DNA of 40,199 bases from Spartobacteria bacterium (GTDB lineage Bacteria; Verrucomicrobiota; Kiritimatiellia; RZYC01). The notes under the pieces are model-generated. The model worked only from the letters and a program-made list of their open reading frames with translations. It had not been told where the DNA came from and made no database searches. Shown in pieces: positions 8,401-17,169 of this stretch; position 1 is the first letter of the stretch, and every line of letters starts with the position of its first letter. The translations under genes were made by a program, and so were the position numbers. Location: positions 1 to 40,199 of the forward strand of contig RZZM01000006.1 of the NCBI GenBank assembly GCA_009929845.1, in the 5' to 3' direction.

Positions 8401-11400
8401 GGCGCTGTCGGACCGGGAACCGCGCTCCGTATCGCGGGCTGAAATTTTAGCGCGTTGTCCTGCGCATCATGCCGGGTCATTCTTTTATGAAACATTGAGG
8501 CGAGTCGGCTATGACTATGAGGGGGCATTCTGTTCGGTCGAGGACGTATGGGTCGGACCGCGCGAAGCCGTTTCACGCATTCCCAATGTGGACAGACATG
8601 CTTCGAGCCATCCGGCCATTGTGGATGGCGCGTTGCAGACGTTGCTGGCGGCGCTGTTGAGCCGGGAGGGACCGGATGGTCTTGCCCATCTGTATTTGCC
8701 GGTCGAGATGGAGTCGGTCTGCCTGCATCGGGAGGTGAAAACAGCGGTTTATGCGCATGCCGTTTTGCGGGAAGTCAGCGCTCAACACATTGTGGGTGAC
8801 GTGGCGCTGTATGACGAAGCCGGTTCTGTGCTGGTGCGCCTTGAGGGGGTCGCCTGCAAAGGAATGCCCGGCCTGATGGCGTTGCCGGGGGCATCCGGCG
8901 ATGTGATGTATCGTCTGGTGTGGGAAGAACAGCCTTTGCCGAAAGACGCGGGCGACGCCAACGGGGTGTGGTTGATCTACAGGGAGGCGCCGGGGTGTAC
9001 GCCTGTCATGCAGGGGCTGCGCGAAAACGGAGGGACCGTTGAGGTGGTTGAAGGGGCCGCTGCCGTGGATGCCGCATGTCATGCGCCCGGGGTTGTTCGT
9101 GACGACTTGCGCGGCGTGATTTTCAGTGGCACTGCGGCGGAGCTGTTGAATCTTGTGCACAGGCTGGTGGCCGGCAACCTGTCGCTCCCGCTGATCATTT
9201 TGACGTGCGGGGTGGTGAGCGGCAAGGGCTATTCCCGGTCGCCGCTTTGGGGACTGGGACGTGTCGCCGCGAATGAGCATCCTGACCTGGAGGTGCGTCT
9301 GATTGACCTTAATTGCGATCCCGAAGACACGCATGGCGAGAAAGATATGTTCCCCCTGTTGCTTGAGGAATTGTGCCAACAGCAAGCGGAAGGTGAGGTG
9401 TATCTGAGCGAAGGCAAACGACATGTGTGCCGGATTCTGCCCTATGCATCCCGTCCGCTTGATGACACGGCGTCAAGTTTGCTGACCTGTGAAGACCCTT
9501 ACCGCTTGGTATGTGATGAATCGGGGCGGAGTGCGGATGTGGTGGCGGTGAGTACGCAACGGGAAGATCCCCGGGCCGGCGAGGTGGAGATACAGGTCTG
9601 CGCGTCCGGGATTAATTTCAAAGACGTCCTGAAAGCCAGGGGGCTGTTGGATCCGTCGAATCTTCAGGGGTATTATAGAGGCCTGTCGTTGGGCCTGGAG
9701 TGTGCCGGACGGATTACCGCAGTCGGGGACGATGTGAAGGGATACCGCGTGGGCGATGAGGTGTTCGGTTTTGCATCAGGTGCATTCGGGTCGTATGTCG
9801 TTGCCCGCGCAGAACTGATCCTGCCGAAGCCGCAGACCTGGTCTTTTGAAGAGGCGGCGTCGTTTCCCATTGCCTATATGACAGCCTGGTATGGGTTGAA
9901 TGAGCTGGCTCATCTTCGTCCGGGCGAAACGGTGCTGATCCATGTGGCGGCGGGCGGCGTTGGCCAGGCTGCTGTGCATCTGGCCCGTATGCTGGGGGCA
10001 GAAATCATCGCCACGGCAGGCAGTGATCCAAAGCGCCGGTTCTTGCGGCAGCAGGGCATCGAGCATGTGTTTGACTCACGCCGGGATTCGTTTGTTGAGG
10101 ACATTCTGGCTGTTACAGGCGGGAAGGGGGTGGATGTTGTTCTGAATTCGCTGTCCGGCGAACTGCTGGAAGCGGGATTGCGTGCGTTGAGTCCGTTCGG
10201 CAGATTTGTTGAGATTGGCAAACGCGATATTGATGCCAATGGGGTTATCCATCTGCAGCCCTTTCGTAAAAATATTTCCTTCTTTGCCGTGGATCTTGAT
10301 GCGCTTCTTTTTGAACGTGCGGACTTTGGGCGGCAGATGCTGGAGGCAATGACAAAACGTGTTTGCGAACGAGACGAACCCTTTCCGCTGCCGATCCGGG
10401 CATACAGCATATCCAAATTCCTGGAGGCTTTTCAGTGTATGGCGGATGCCAGGCAAATCGGGAAGCTGGTTCTGTCGGTGGAAGGGGAAACCGTGGGGGC
10501 GCGGCCTTTATCCTGTGAAACCCTTTCGCGTGATGCGGCCTATCTCATTACCGGCGGGCTGAGCGGCCTGGGGTTGGCCACCGCCGTTGATATGGCACGG
10601 CGCGGCGCACAGCATCTGATTCTTGTGAGCCGCAGCGGGAAGCCCCGTTCAGATGCGAATGCAGCTATTCAGCAACTGCGTGACATGGGCGTGACGGTGC
10701 AGATGGAGACCACCGACATCGGAAATGAGCAGCAGGTTGCTGCGCTCTTCACGCGCCTGTCAGAAAACGGCGCCGCGTCGCTCAAAGGAATTATTCATTC
10801 CGCCACGGTGTATGATGATGGCTATATTTCGCAACTGACCGATGAGCGGTTGCAGCGGGTGTTGCATCCAAAAGCGCAGGGGGCGTGGCTGCTTCATAAA
10901 TATTCCCGGTCGCTGCCGCTGGACTTTTTTGTCATGTACTCCTCCATTTCATCCACCATCGGCAATCCCGGCCAGGCGAACTATGCGGCAGCCAATTCAT
11001 GGCTGGAATCACTGGCGGCCTTTCGGCATGAACAGGGACTGCCCGCGTTGACCGTCAACTGGGGCGCCATTCAGGGGGCCGGATATGTGGAGCAGCATGA
11101 TAACGTGGCGCAGCACCTCGACCGCGCAGGGATACACGCGCTGCCGCTCAGTCGCGTTTTTGAAACGCTGTGGCGCCTGTTGCGTGATAACGCGACACAG
11201 GCGGTGGTTGCCGATGTGAACTGGCATACCGTGCAGCAGCGCAGTTCACCGCGCACCGCAAAAAAATTCGACTACCTGGCGCGGGAAGAGGGGGAGTCCC
11301 CGGTCCGAACGAAGGGAAATTCATCGCTGACGGTTTTGTTGGAAGGCATCGAGGCCACGCAGCGGGCGGCGTGGGTTGAACAGTATCTGCGTAATATCCT

Positions 11401-11719
11401 GGCCGGGATACTCGGATATGCCGAAGGCCAAGACATTGATGCATTCAGTGGTTTTTTTGATTTGGGGGTAGACTCTATGATGGCCATGGAATTCAATGCG
11501 CGCCTCGAAGAAGAATTGAACCGGTCCCTGCCGGCCACCCTGGTATTCAGGTATCCGACCCTGCAGGCCCTGAGCGAATTTGTGCTGCGCGAGATAGCCC
11601 CGTCATCACCTGCCGCCGACCCCGATGAGCTGTCGCAGGACGATGTGCGCAGCCTGCTTGAACAGGAATTGCTCGCAGAAACCGTCCCATCTGTTAGTCT
11701 GCCGCATCATGAAGTTTAA
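5432..11719 (+). CDS. Type I polyketide synthase, fully reducing, KS-AT-DH-ER-KR-ACP
   Basis: KS DTACSSSMTALHLAC; AT GHSLGELTAAY; DH LAGHRIDDAVVFPATGY and HPAIVDGALQ; ER GINFKDVLKARG and HVAAGGVGQAAVHLA; KR ITGGLSGLGLATA and YSSISSTIGNPGQANYAAANSW; ACP DLGVDSMMAMEF. No C-terminal TE and no cMT recognised. Confidence 0.97.
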   Translation: MPEQIKREPVALVGMGCYLPGGARGPAAFWKLLCDEVDTITPIPESRWNIERFQDDMRVRGGAFLDDIEGFDAAFFGISPREASVMDPMQRILLEVAWEALEDAGVLPERLAGESVCVYAGAFALDYKLLQLNSTEDDHIGIHTSTGIAATLVANRISHWFDLRGASVTLDTACSSSMTALHLACRDIWDGRSRMALAAGVNVICYPEWTLAADRGGFLSPDGRSKAFSERADGYGRGEGAGVLVLKPLSQAIADNDRVYALIRGTAINQDGHTDGITVPRAEAQESVMRAACADAGIAPQDVRYVEAHGTGTPVGDPIEVAAIGRVYGRPALKEPCCIGSVKTNIAHLEAAAGVAGVIKAALSLYHRKIPATLRFGALNGAIDFDGLGLRVVERLEDFPETDHGAFAGVNSFGFGGANGHAVLQRAEFDAERKGVAPSSLLLPVSAKTPEALMAMVARYSACFDAEDDPDFSLTDLCYSAAVRRQHLAVRAVFVANDKDGFRRQLHSFDGTALPKRDVQGKTAFVFSGMGTQWVGMADECFSQEGVLADVARRYDACFMDLSGWSLLEAMRDEARIHDTAVAQPAIVLVQVLLHELWRARGVLPDMITGHSLGELTAAYAAGGLTLEGLVTLVFHRSRLQALLEGRGGMLAAALPVTELSPFLDGLKGVEVAAVNSPCSVTLAGPVDALKKLSDRLAGRQQFNRLLKVSVPYHTGIMDGIKADFLEAIRDVNYAPVQVPLYSSQTGRLVSLHDAEYWYSNLRNKVHFEQAVCAMQRAGAATFLEMGPHAVLLQSIRECCGAKAVAAIPSLLRGANAGESITAATAELCRRNVNIDWSGVYSTGRLVSLPLYAWQHRPYWNESAVSRNRRIAKGVCSDASGASSGLVPGGSAAQEQEEVVRLDRMSYLAGHRIDDAVVFPATGYLDLCFQRAERQNNAVPCRLNHVRLHKALFLEGPSELQMVSGAGTFEIKSRSNSSPEWQVNVTGETAALSDREPRSVSRAEILARCPAHHAGSFFYETLRRVGYDYEGAFCSVEDVWVGPREAVSRIPNVDRHASSHPAIVDGALQTLLAALLSREGPDGLAHLYLPVEMESVCLHREVKTAVYAHAVLREVSAQHIVGDVALYDEAGSVLVRLEGVACKGMPGLMALPGASGDVMYRLVWEEQPLPKDAGDANGVWLIYREAPGCTPVMQGLRENGGTVEVVEGAAAVDAACHAPGVVRDDLRGVIFSGTAAELLNLVHRLVAGNLSLPLIILTCGVVSGKGYSRSPLWGLGRVAANEHPDLEVRLIDLNCDPEDTHGEKDMFPLLLEELCQQQAEGEVYLSEGKRHVCRILPYASRPLDDTASSLLTCEDPYRLVCDESGRSADVVAVSTQREDPRAGEVEIQVCASGINFKDVLKARGLLDPSNLQGYYRGLSLGLECAGRITAVGDDVKGYRVGDEVFGFASGAFGSYVVARAELILPKPQTWSFEEAASFPIAYMTAWYGLNELAHLRPGETVLIHVAAGGVGQAAVHLARMLGAEIIATAGSDPKRRFLRQQGIEHVFDSRRDSFVEDILAVTGGKGVDVVLNSLSGELLEAGLRALSPFGRFVEIGKRDIDANGVIHLQPFRKNISFFAVDLDALLFERADFGRQMLEAMTKRVCERDEPFPLPIRAYSISKFLEAFQCMADARQIGKLVLSVEGETVGARPLSCETLSRDAAYLITGGLSGLGLATAVDMARRGAQHLILVSRSGKPRSDANAAIQQLRDMGVTVQMETTDIGNEQQVAALFTRLSENGAASLKGIIHSATVYDDGYISQLTDERLQRVLHPKAQGAWLLHKYSRSLPLDFFVMYSSISSTIGNPGQANYAAANSWLESLAAFRHEQGLPALTVNWGAIQGAGYVEQHDNVAQHLDRAGIHALPLSRVFETLWRLLRDNATQAVVADVNWHTVQQRSSPRTAKKFDYLAREEGESPVRTKGNSSLTVLLEGIEATQRAAWVEQYLRNILAGILGYAEGQDIDAFSGFFDLGVDSMMAMEFNARLEEELNRSLPATLVFRYPTLQALSEFVLREIAPSSPAADPDELSQDDVRSLLEQELLAETVPSVSLPHHEV

Positions 11720-11732
11720 CACAGAGAGGAGA

Positions 11733-13475
11733 ATGAGAGTTGAAATGTCACGGCTGAAGAGCTGTTTTCGAGTGGGCATACTGCTGTTGTTAAGTCTGGC
11801 TTCAGGATGCATGATGTGGCGACCGCAGTGGCCTGATACGCAGGCGGGTATCTCCACAAATGATGTTCCGGACCTGCTTGATTTGGCGGACCGGAAATGC
11901 CGGAACGCGGTATCCGCCGAGAGCCTGGAATCGGCCATCGCTGCGTATCAGGATGTTTTGGCTCTGGAGCCGCTCAACCTTGATGCCAACGTTGCGTTAT
12001 CCCATTTGAATTTGCTGCTTGGCGATGGGTATGTCGAAAAACGATCACAGAAGCGTAAAAACTTTCTTGAGGCTATGCGGTATGCCGAAGCGGCCATGTT
12101 CAGCAATCCTGCGTTTCGGAATCGCGTCGGGCAAGGCGAGCCGACCTGGGTAGCCTGCGATGTTCTTGGAGAGCGGGAGATGGATGCGATGTTTTTCTGG
12201 GTCAATGCTGTTTTCTATCAATTTAAAGAGGCCCGGTGGCCGCCTTTCCAGGCGCTGAATTATCGTTGGATAAAAAGAGCCAGGCGCGTTATGGAGCACA
12301 TGACATCGCTCAGGCCGGAGGGTAAAAACCCCTTGCTGGATTTTGTGTGGGGGACGTACTATCTGTCGATCCCGGTCAGCGTCGGGGGTGACCGCGAGAA
12401 GGCGGCGGACTATTTTGGCGCGGCGGTTGACAACGCGCCGGACCAACTCTTGCCCCGTTGGGGGCGGGCAAAGTATTACCATGTTAAAATGAAGAATCAG
12501 CAGGCGTTTCAGGAAGATATGGAGTGGGTGCTGGCACATGAGGGAGAGGACACGGCCGATCATCCTGCATGGCGCGCTTTCTTTATTCAGGACGCGAGAA
12601 GAATGCTTTTGCAGATGGACCGCCCGTTTGACTATCACACCGGCAAGTACCGTCGTTATGCGGTCGAGCATATCCCCTCAAGTTACGACGCGACGCAGCC
12701 GATGCCGCTCGTACTCGTGCTGCACGGCGCGTTCAGCACGGCCAAACAAATGGACCACTGGGCCGAATGGTCCGTGCTTGGCGAGCGGGAGGGGTTTATC
12801 GTGGTTTACCCGGAGGGAATAGGACTCTGGGGCTTTTGGCAGCACTGGAACGCCGGGCATTGTTGCGGAAAAGCCGTTCGCGACGGGTGGGATGATGTGG
12901 CATTCATTGACGCACTCATTGACTATCTGCTGGAACGGTATGCCGTGGATGAACGGCGCATCTACATGGTCGGTTTTTCCAATGGCGGCATGATGACGTA
13001 CCGATATGCAGCAGAGCGGCCATCCCGTTTGGCGGATGCTGCCGTGGTGTCGGGGGCGTTTGGAAGCCGCGAAACGCCAGATACTCCGGCCTGGCATCTG
13101 CCCGAGCCGGACGAACCCGTTCCGATGCTTGTTATGCATGGGACGGCAGATACATCAATTCCCTATGAAGGTGGCCTGGTGGACGAAAAGCGCAATGGGC
13201 GCACCTACCTCCCGGTCAGCGATGCGGTCGATTTTTGGGCGCGCGCTAATCGGGCTGAAGGCCCTGTCGAGACCCGCTTGCTATGGCAGGGAGCCTTGAT
13301 GGAAGAGACCAGAATGAACAAGGCCGGAGAGCCGGCTGTTCGGCTGTGCCAGCTTGATGGCTGGGGGCATCAGTGGCCAGGCGGGTCGGTAACACGCGCT
13401 TTGCCTGAGGAGCAGGCGATAAAAGGCTTTGATGCCGCCTCGTACATTTGGGAGTTTTTCTGCCGGCAGGAATGA
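11733..13475 (+). CDS. Lipoprotein: TatT-like (TRAP T-component) N-terminal domain fused to PHB depolymerase/LpqC-like esterase
   Basis: Lipobox LASGC; GTYYLSIPVSVGGDREKAADYFGAAV...EDMEWVLAHE; esterase part LVLVLHGAFSTAKQMDHW...MVGFSNGGMMTYRYA (GFSNGG nucleophile). Confidence 0.8.
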   Translation: MRVEMSRLKSCFRVGILLLLSLASGCMMWRPQWPDTQAGISTNDVPDLLDLADRKCRNAVSAESLESAIAAYQDVLALEPLNLDANVALSHLNLLLGDGYVEKRSQKRKNFLEAMRYAEAAMFSNPAFRNRVGQGEPTWVACDVLGEREMDAMFFWVNAVFYQFKEARWPPFQALNYRWIKRARRVMEHMTSLRPEGKNPLLDFVWGTYYLSIPVSVGGDREKAADYFGAAVDNAPDQLLPRWGRAKYYHVKMKNQQAFQEDMEWVLAHEGEDTADHPAWRAFFIQDARRMLLQMDRPFDYHTGKYRRYAVEHIPSSYDATQPMPLVLVLHGAFSTAKQMDHWAEWSVLGEREGFIVVYPEGIGLWGFWQHWNAGHCCGKAVRDGWDDVAFIDALIDYLLERYAVDERRIYMVGFSNGGMMTYRYAAERPSRLADAAVVSGAFGSRETPDTPAWHLPEPDEPVPMLVMHGTADTSIPYEGGLVDEKRNGRTYLPVSDAVDFWARANRAEGPVETRLLWQGALMEETRMNKAGEPAVRLCQLDGWGHQWPGGSVTRALPEEQAIKGFDAASYIWEFFCRQE

Positions 13476-14875
13476 TGGAACCCGGGAATTTTGAAGGCAT
13501 GAAGCAGAAATTGTCAGATAAAGAAGTGATGGTAAGGGCGTTGAATGAGATTAAGCGTCTGAAGCATCGTGTTGCGGCGTTGGAACACGGTGGAGCGGAG
13601 GCTGTGGCGGTCATAGGCATGGGGTGTCGCTTTCCGGGGGGTAGTTCCTCTCCTGAAAAATTCTGGCAGTTGCTGATGGCGGGGCGTGACGGGGTGTGTG
13701 AGATACCTGCTGACCGTTGGGATGTGGATGCGTGGTATGATCCGGCGGATTTCTGTGTGGATAAGATGTATACGCGGCATGGCGGATTTCTGGAGGATGT
13801 GTTGTCGTTTGATCATGAGGCGTTTGGTATCAGCGCGCGCGAGGCGGCAGGAATGGATCCGCAGCAGCGTATGGTGCTCGAAGTATGCAGGGATGCGCTT
13901 GGGGACGCCGGGGTGCATGATTACAGCCTGCTTGCGGGGGGGGCCACCGGCGTCTTTATCGGGGCGATTGCGAACGATTATTTTCAGCGCTTTGTGGATA
14001 ATCCCGTGCTGATGGACAGTCGCACGGGGACCGGCAACAGTAACAGTGTGCTGGCCGGTCGTTTGTCGTTTCATTACGGGTTTACGGGGCCATCCTGGGT
14101 GGTGGATACTTCGTGTTCTTCGTCGCTGGTGGCCCTGCATCAGGCGTGTCAGAGTTTGCGGGCCGGTGAGTGTTCCATGGCGATTGCGGGCGGGGTTAAT
14201 CTGATTATGCATCCAACGCGGATGGTTGCTTTGTGCCGGGCGCGCATTCTTTCACCGGATGGACGGTGCAAGACATTCGATGCGGCGGCGGATGGGTATG
14301 GCCGCGGGGAAGGATGCGGGGTGGTCGTCCTGAAGCGGTTATCCGACGCGCAGCGTGCGGGGGATGTTATTCAAGCGGTGGTTCCTGGATCTGCTGTGAA
14401 TCATAACGGGCACGGCAGTGGGTTAACCGTTCCGGGGGTTGCTGCGCAGCAGGCTGTTATTGAAGCCGCCTTGCGGATGGCGGGGTTGAAATCGGAAGAG
14501 GTGGGGTATGTGGAAGCGCATGGAACGGGAACCGCTTTGGGGGATCCGCTGGAGATGGAGGCTCTTTGTCATGTATATCGAAAAACGTCCAATCAGAAAC
14601 TTGTGGTTGGATCTGTGAAAACGAATATCGGTCATTTAGAGGCTGCGGCAGGTGTTGCCGCATTCATCAAGGCCGTAATGATGGTCCGAAACGGGGAGAT
14701 TCCGGCGCATTTACATGTAAAAACTCCGAATCCGCACATCCCCTGGGATGGGATGCCAGTAATTATCCCAAGGAACGCTCAAATGTGGCCAGACTATGCT
14801 GAAAAACGCATAGCGGGTGTCAGCTCATTCGGATTCAGCGGCACCAACGCGCACATGCTGGTGCAGGAATCCTGA
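13448..14875 (+). CDS. Orphan modular-type PKS ketosynthase
   Basis: N-terminal coiled-coil/docking-like MKQKLSDKEVMVRALNEIKRLKHRVAALE; AVIGMGCRFPGG; DTSCSSSLVALHQAC; EAHGTGTALGDPLE; KTNIGHLEAAAG; ends GFSGTNAHMLVQES. Likely true start near 13499 (ATGAAGCAG). Confidence 0.93.
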   Translation: MGVFLPAGMMEPGNFEGMKQKLSDKEVMVRALNEIKRLKHRVAALEHGGAEAVAVIGMGCRFPGGSSSPEKFWQLLMAGRDGVCEIPADRWDVDAWYDPADFCVDKMYTRHGGFLEDVLSFDHEAFGISAREAAGMDPQQRMVLEVCRDALGDAGVHDYSLLAGGATGVFIGAIANDYFQRFVDNPVLMDSRTGTGNSNSVLAGRLSFHYGFTGPSWVVDTSCSSSLVALHQACQSLRAGECSMAIAGGVNLIMHPTRMVALCRARILSPDGRCKTFDAAADGYGRGEGCGVVVLKRLSDAQRAGDVIQAVVPGSAVNHNGHGSGLTVPGVAAQQAVIEAALRMAGLKSEEVGYVEAHGTGTALGDPLEMEALCHVYRKTSNQKLVVGSVKTNIGHLEAAAGVAAFIKAVMMVRNGEIPAHLHVKTPNPHIPWDGMPVIIPRNAQMWPDYAEKRIAGVSSFGFSGTNAHMLVQES

Positions 14876-14935
14876 TTATGCCGAAAAACTATACACCTTG
14901 ATATATATCTTCTAATTTGGGTTTGCTGACGCAAC

Positions 14936-15550
14936 TTAAAATACGTATCGTGCGCGCAGTATAAAGCCACCAAAATCTTCGCTGCGTTCTTTTCTGCCTC
15001 CTTTGACTTTAACCGGCAACTGCTCATAGCCGAATTCCACATCGATACGCTTAATAAATGTCATGCCAAAAACACCTTCAAGACCGATGCCATCATTCTC
15101 ATAGTCATAGATATCACTGCCTGTACCTGGTATTGGAATATTTAATCCCCCTTCAAGATACAAGCTGAAAGAATCTTTGACAGGAAAAGTAACTCTGGGG
15201 GTTATCGCGGGGACGATCAAATAGTTGAAGTGATCAGTTTCATTCTATTTACCGTGGCCTTCCACCTGTACATAGTTAAAAAGGAATCCCAAATTTGCAT
15301 CAATCAAAAACATTTCATTGAAACGATAGCGCAAAAGAAATTGTGGCCCGATCCAGCCTCCGCCACCCTCTATTTTATTATAGCCATATTCTTCTTTGTA
15401 GTTATCAAGATGATCTTTGAAGCCGGGACTGTAACAGAATTGCATTCCAACGCCAAAGCCAAATGGTTTTACCTGCGCCTGAGATGTGGAACACATCCCC
15501 AGTATAATGATGGTTAAACTGAAAAGTAGCAATTTTGTATATGCTTTCAT
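14936..15550 (-). pseudogene. Outer-membrane beta-barrel protein interrupted by an in-frame TAG at 15245-15247
   Basis: MKAYTKLLLFSLTIIILGMCSTSQAQ signal peptide ... VQVEGHGK, then TAG, then in the same frame NETDHFNYLIVPAITPRVTFPVKDSFSLYLEGG...FILRARYVF*. Confidence 0.75.
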
Positions 15551-15648
15551 TTGTAATCATCTCTCCATTTTTGTGAGCAATTGCTCATCTACTTTGTAGG
15601 CCTGCATATGTGTGATTATGCAAGACTGTTTTTGTGAAAATCGTTGAA

Positions 15649-16203
15649 CTAGCCATTGCCGAGCACAGCGCCATCCTTGGGGGCTTTGAGCCAATTTGCA
15701 ATATCTTTTGCCACCGCTTTTAATGATCGGCGTAAAACGCTGCATGTGTTTTTATAGTTACCAGCGAATCCGCCTTTGGAATTGCGTCCGGCAATAAATG
15801 ATGCTTTCACCATGCCGTTTTCGTATAATTGCCCCTTAACCTGGGTGTATTTTTGGTGTCCACTCCAAGCACTCCATCCACTGTCGGCAGCGGTTATTTC
15901 AAGTTTCAGAATCAATCCTTTATCTGCTTTAAAGGCCGCTTCATCAACAGCAACCGGCACATTATATGATTGTGCATATTCGAGGATATAGTCGGGCAAC
16001 AGCGTGGTTAGCTGGCATTCGTTTTTAACTGCATCGGTAATAGTATTTCCATCAGAAAATGCAATTTCCGGAGATATGTAAATGGGCTGAGTTCCAATTT
16101 CTACCGAAGGTGCTTGATGGGTTCCAGATTTTGCGACATCCGATGTCTGGCAGCCAGAAGCAATAAGCAACATGGCAACTAATGCTAAATAAACGTTTCT
16201 CAT
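15649..16203 (-). CDS. Uncharacterised lipoprotein
   Basis: MRNVYLALVAMLLIASGCQTS lipobox; 184 aa. Confidence 0.7.
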   Translation of the reverse strand: MRNVYLALVAMLLIASGCQTSDVAKSGTHQAPSVEIGTQPIYISPEIAFSDGNTITDAVKNECQLTTLLPDYILEYAQSYNVPVAVDEAAFKADKGLILKLEITAADSGWSAWSGHQKYTQVKGQLYENGMVKASFIAGRNSKGGFAGNYKNTCSVLRRSLKAVAKDIANWLKAPKDGAVLGNG

Positions 16204-16309
16204 TTCCTTTACTCCTTTTTATTTGTGTATATCCAGCTACGTTTTAATCAGTCGATTATGTGTCTCAGAAACTACTTAATACCCTTGTTAATTTCAATAA
16301 GTGGAATGG

Positions 16310-16861
16310 TCAATCAATTTTTTTAACTTCATCAGCCATGTAGGCGATGCCGAAGCCGAAAGTAGCCGGTTGAAGATGGAATGTGATGACGGCTTTTTCT
16401 CCGGGGGATGGAACCCAACCTGTGGGTATCATTTTAGTGCCGCGATGGCGGGTGAATTTTTGGTCTTTGTTGTCGTAATCAGTGAGTGTGGTTATAAAGC
16501 CGCTACGACCTGACTCTGTGATGGTTACTGTTGTCGGGCTGTCTATTGTGACGGTATTCGGTCCGGCTGCCACCAGTGATATTTGCTTGGCGACAAGCAT
16601 GGCGCCATCGCGCCCTTTTTTTTCATAATAGGTGGCGTTGATTTTGTCGTCGTTGGTCGGACGCCATAGTGCGGGATCGTATTTAGTTTCGCGCTTTGAT
16701 ACGTTTAGCAGTAATTCTGTGCCGTTGTTGTCGATGATCGAATATTTCCCGAATCCCTCTTCTTTGATCGTTCCCTCCATCTGTTCGTCGGCCCGGATGG
16801 TATGGGCCAAAAGGGTGATCAGAATGGCAGAGACGATGAGTATGGGTTGTACTATTTTCAT
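16310..16861 (-). CDS. Uncharacterised exported protein
   Basis: N-terminal signal peptide MKIVQPILIVSAILITLLAHTIRA; 183 aa. Confidence 0.6.
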   Translation of the reverse strand: MKIVQPILIVSAILITLLAHTIRADEQMEGTIKEEGFGKYSIIDNNGTELLLNVSKRETKYDPALWRPTNDDKINATYYEKKGRDGAMLVAKQISLVAAGPNTVTIDSPTTVTITESGRSGFITTLTDYDNKDQKFTRHRGTKMIPTGWVPSPGEKAVITFHLQPATFGFGIAYMADEVKKID

Positions 16862-17169
16862 TGTCCTTGGTCCTTTTGGGTTGCGCTGTTATCCGAATGA
16901 TATTGTGAAAAGCGCCATTACCAACTAATCCGATAACATTACTGCGACGATAAAGAGCATACTGGGGCATCACAGGTCAACTACAAATTTCAGTTAAATA
17001 AATACATTGCATAAATGAGGCTATTGAAGCAGGTGATTAACACTGATTCTTGTGTGAAGAATCCCCTGTCATTATGGAGCAAGAAATGCGTTGAACCGCG
17101 ACAGGACATCAACTATATTCACGGCAATTTTAATGGTGAAAGCAGGATAAAATAGCAGGAGAACATATC

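Noticed and set aside
8573-9424. 283-aa antisense ORF inside the PKS
   Set aside because: Fully inside the PKS DH/linker coding region; no motifs.
5432-11719. PUFA synthase or enediyne PKS
   Set aside because: Single C-terminal ACP and KS-AT-DH-ER-KR-ACP order; no tandem ACPs or FabA-like tandem DH domains.
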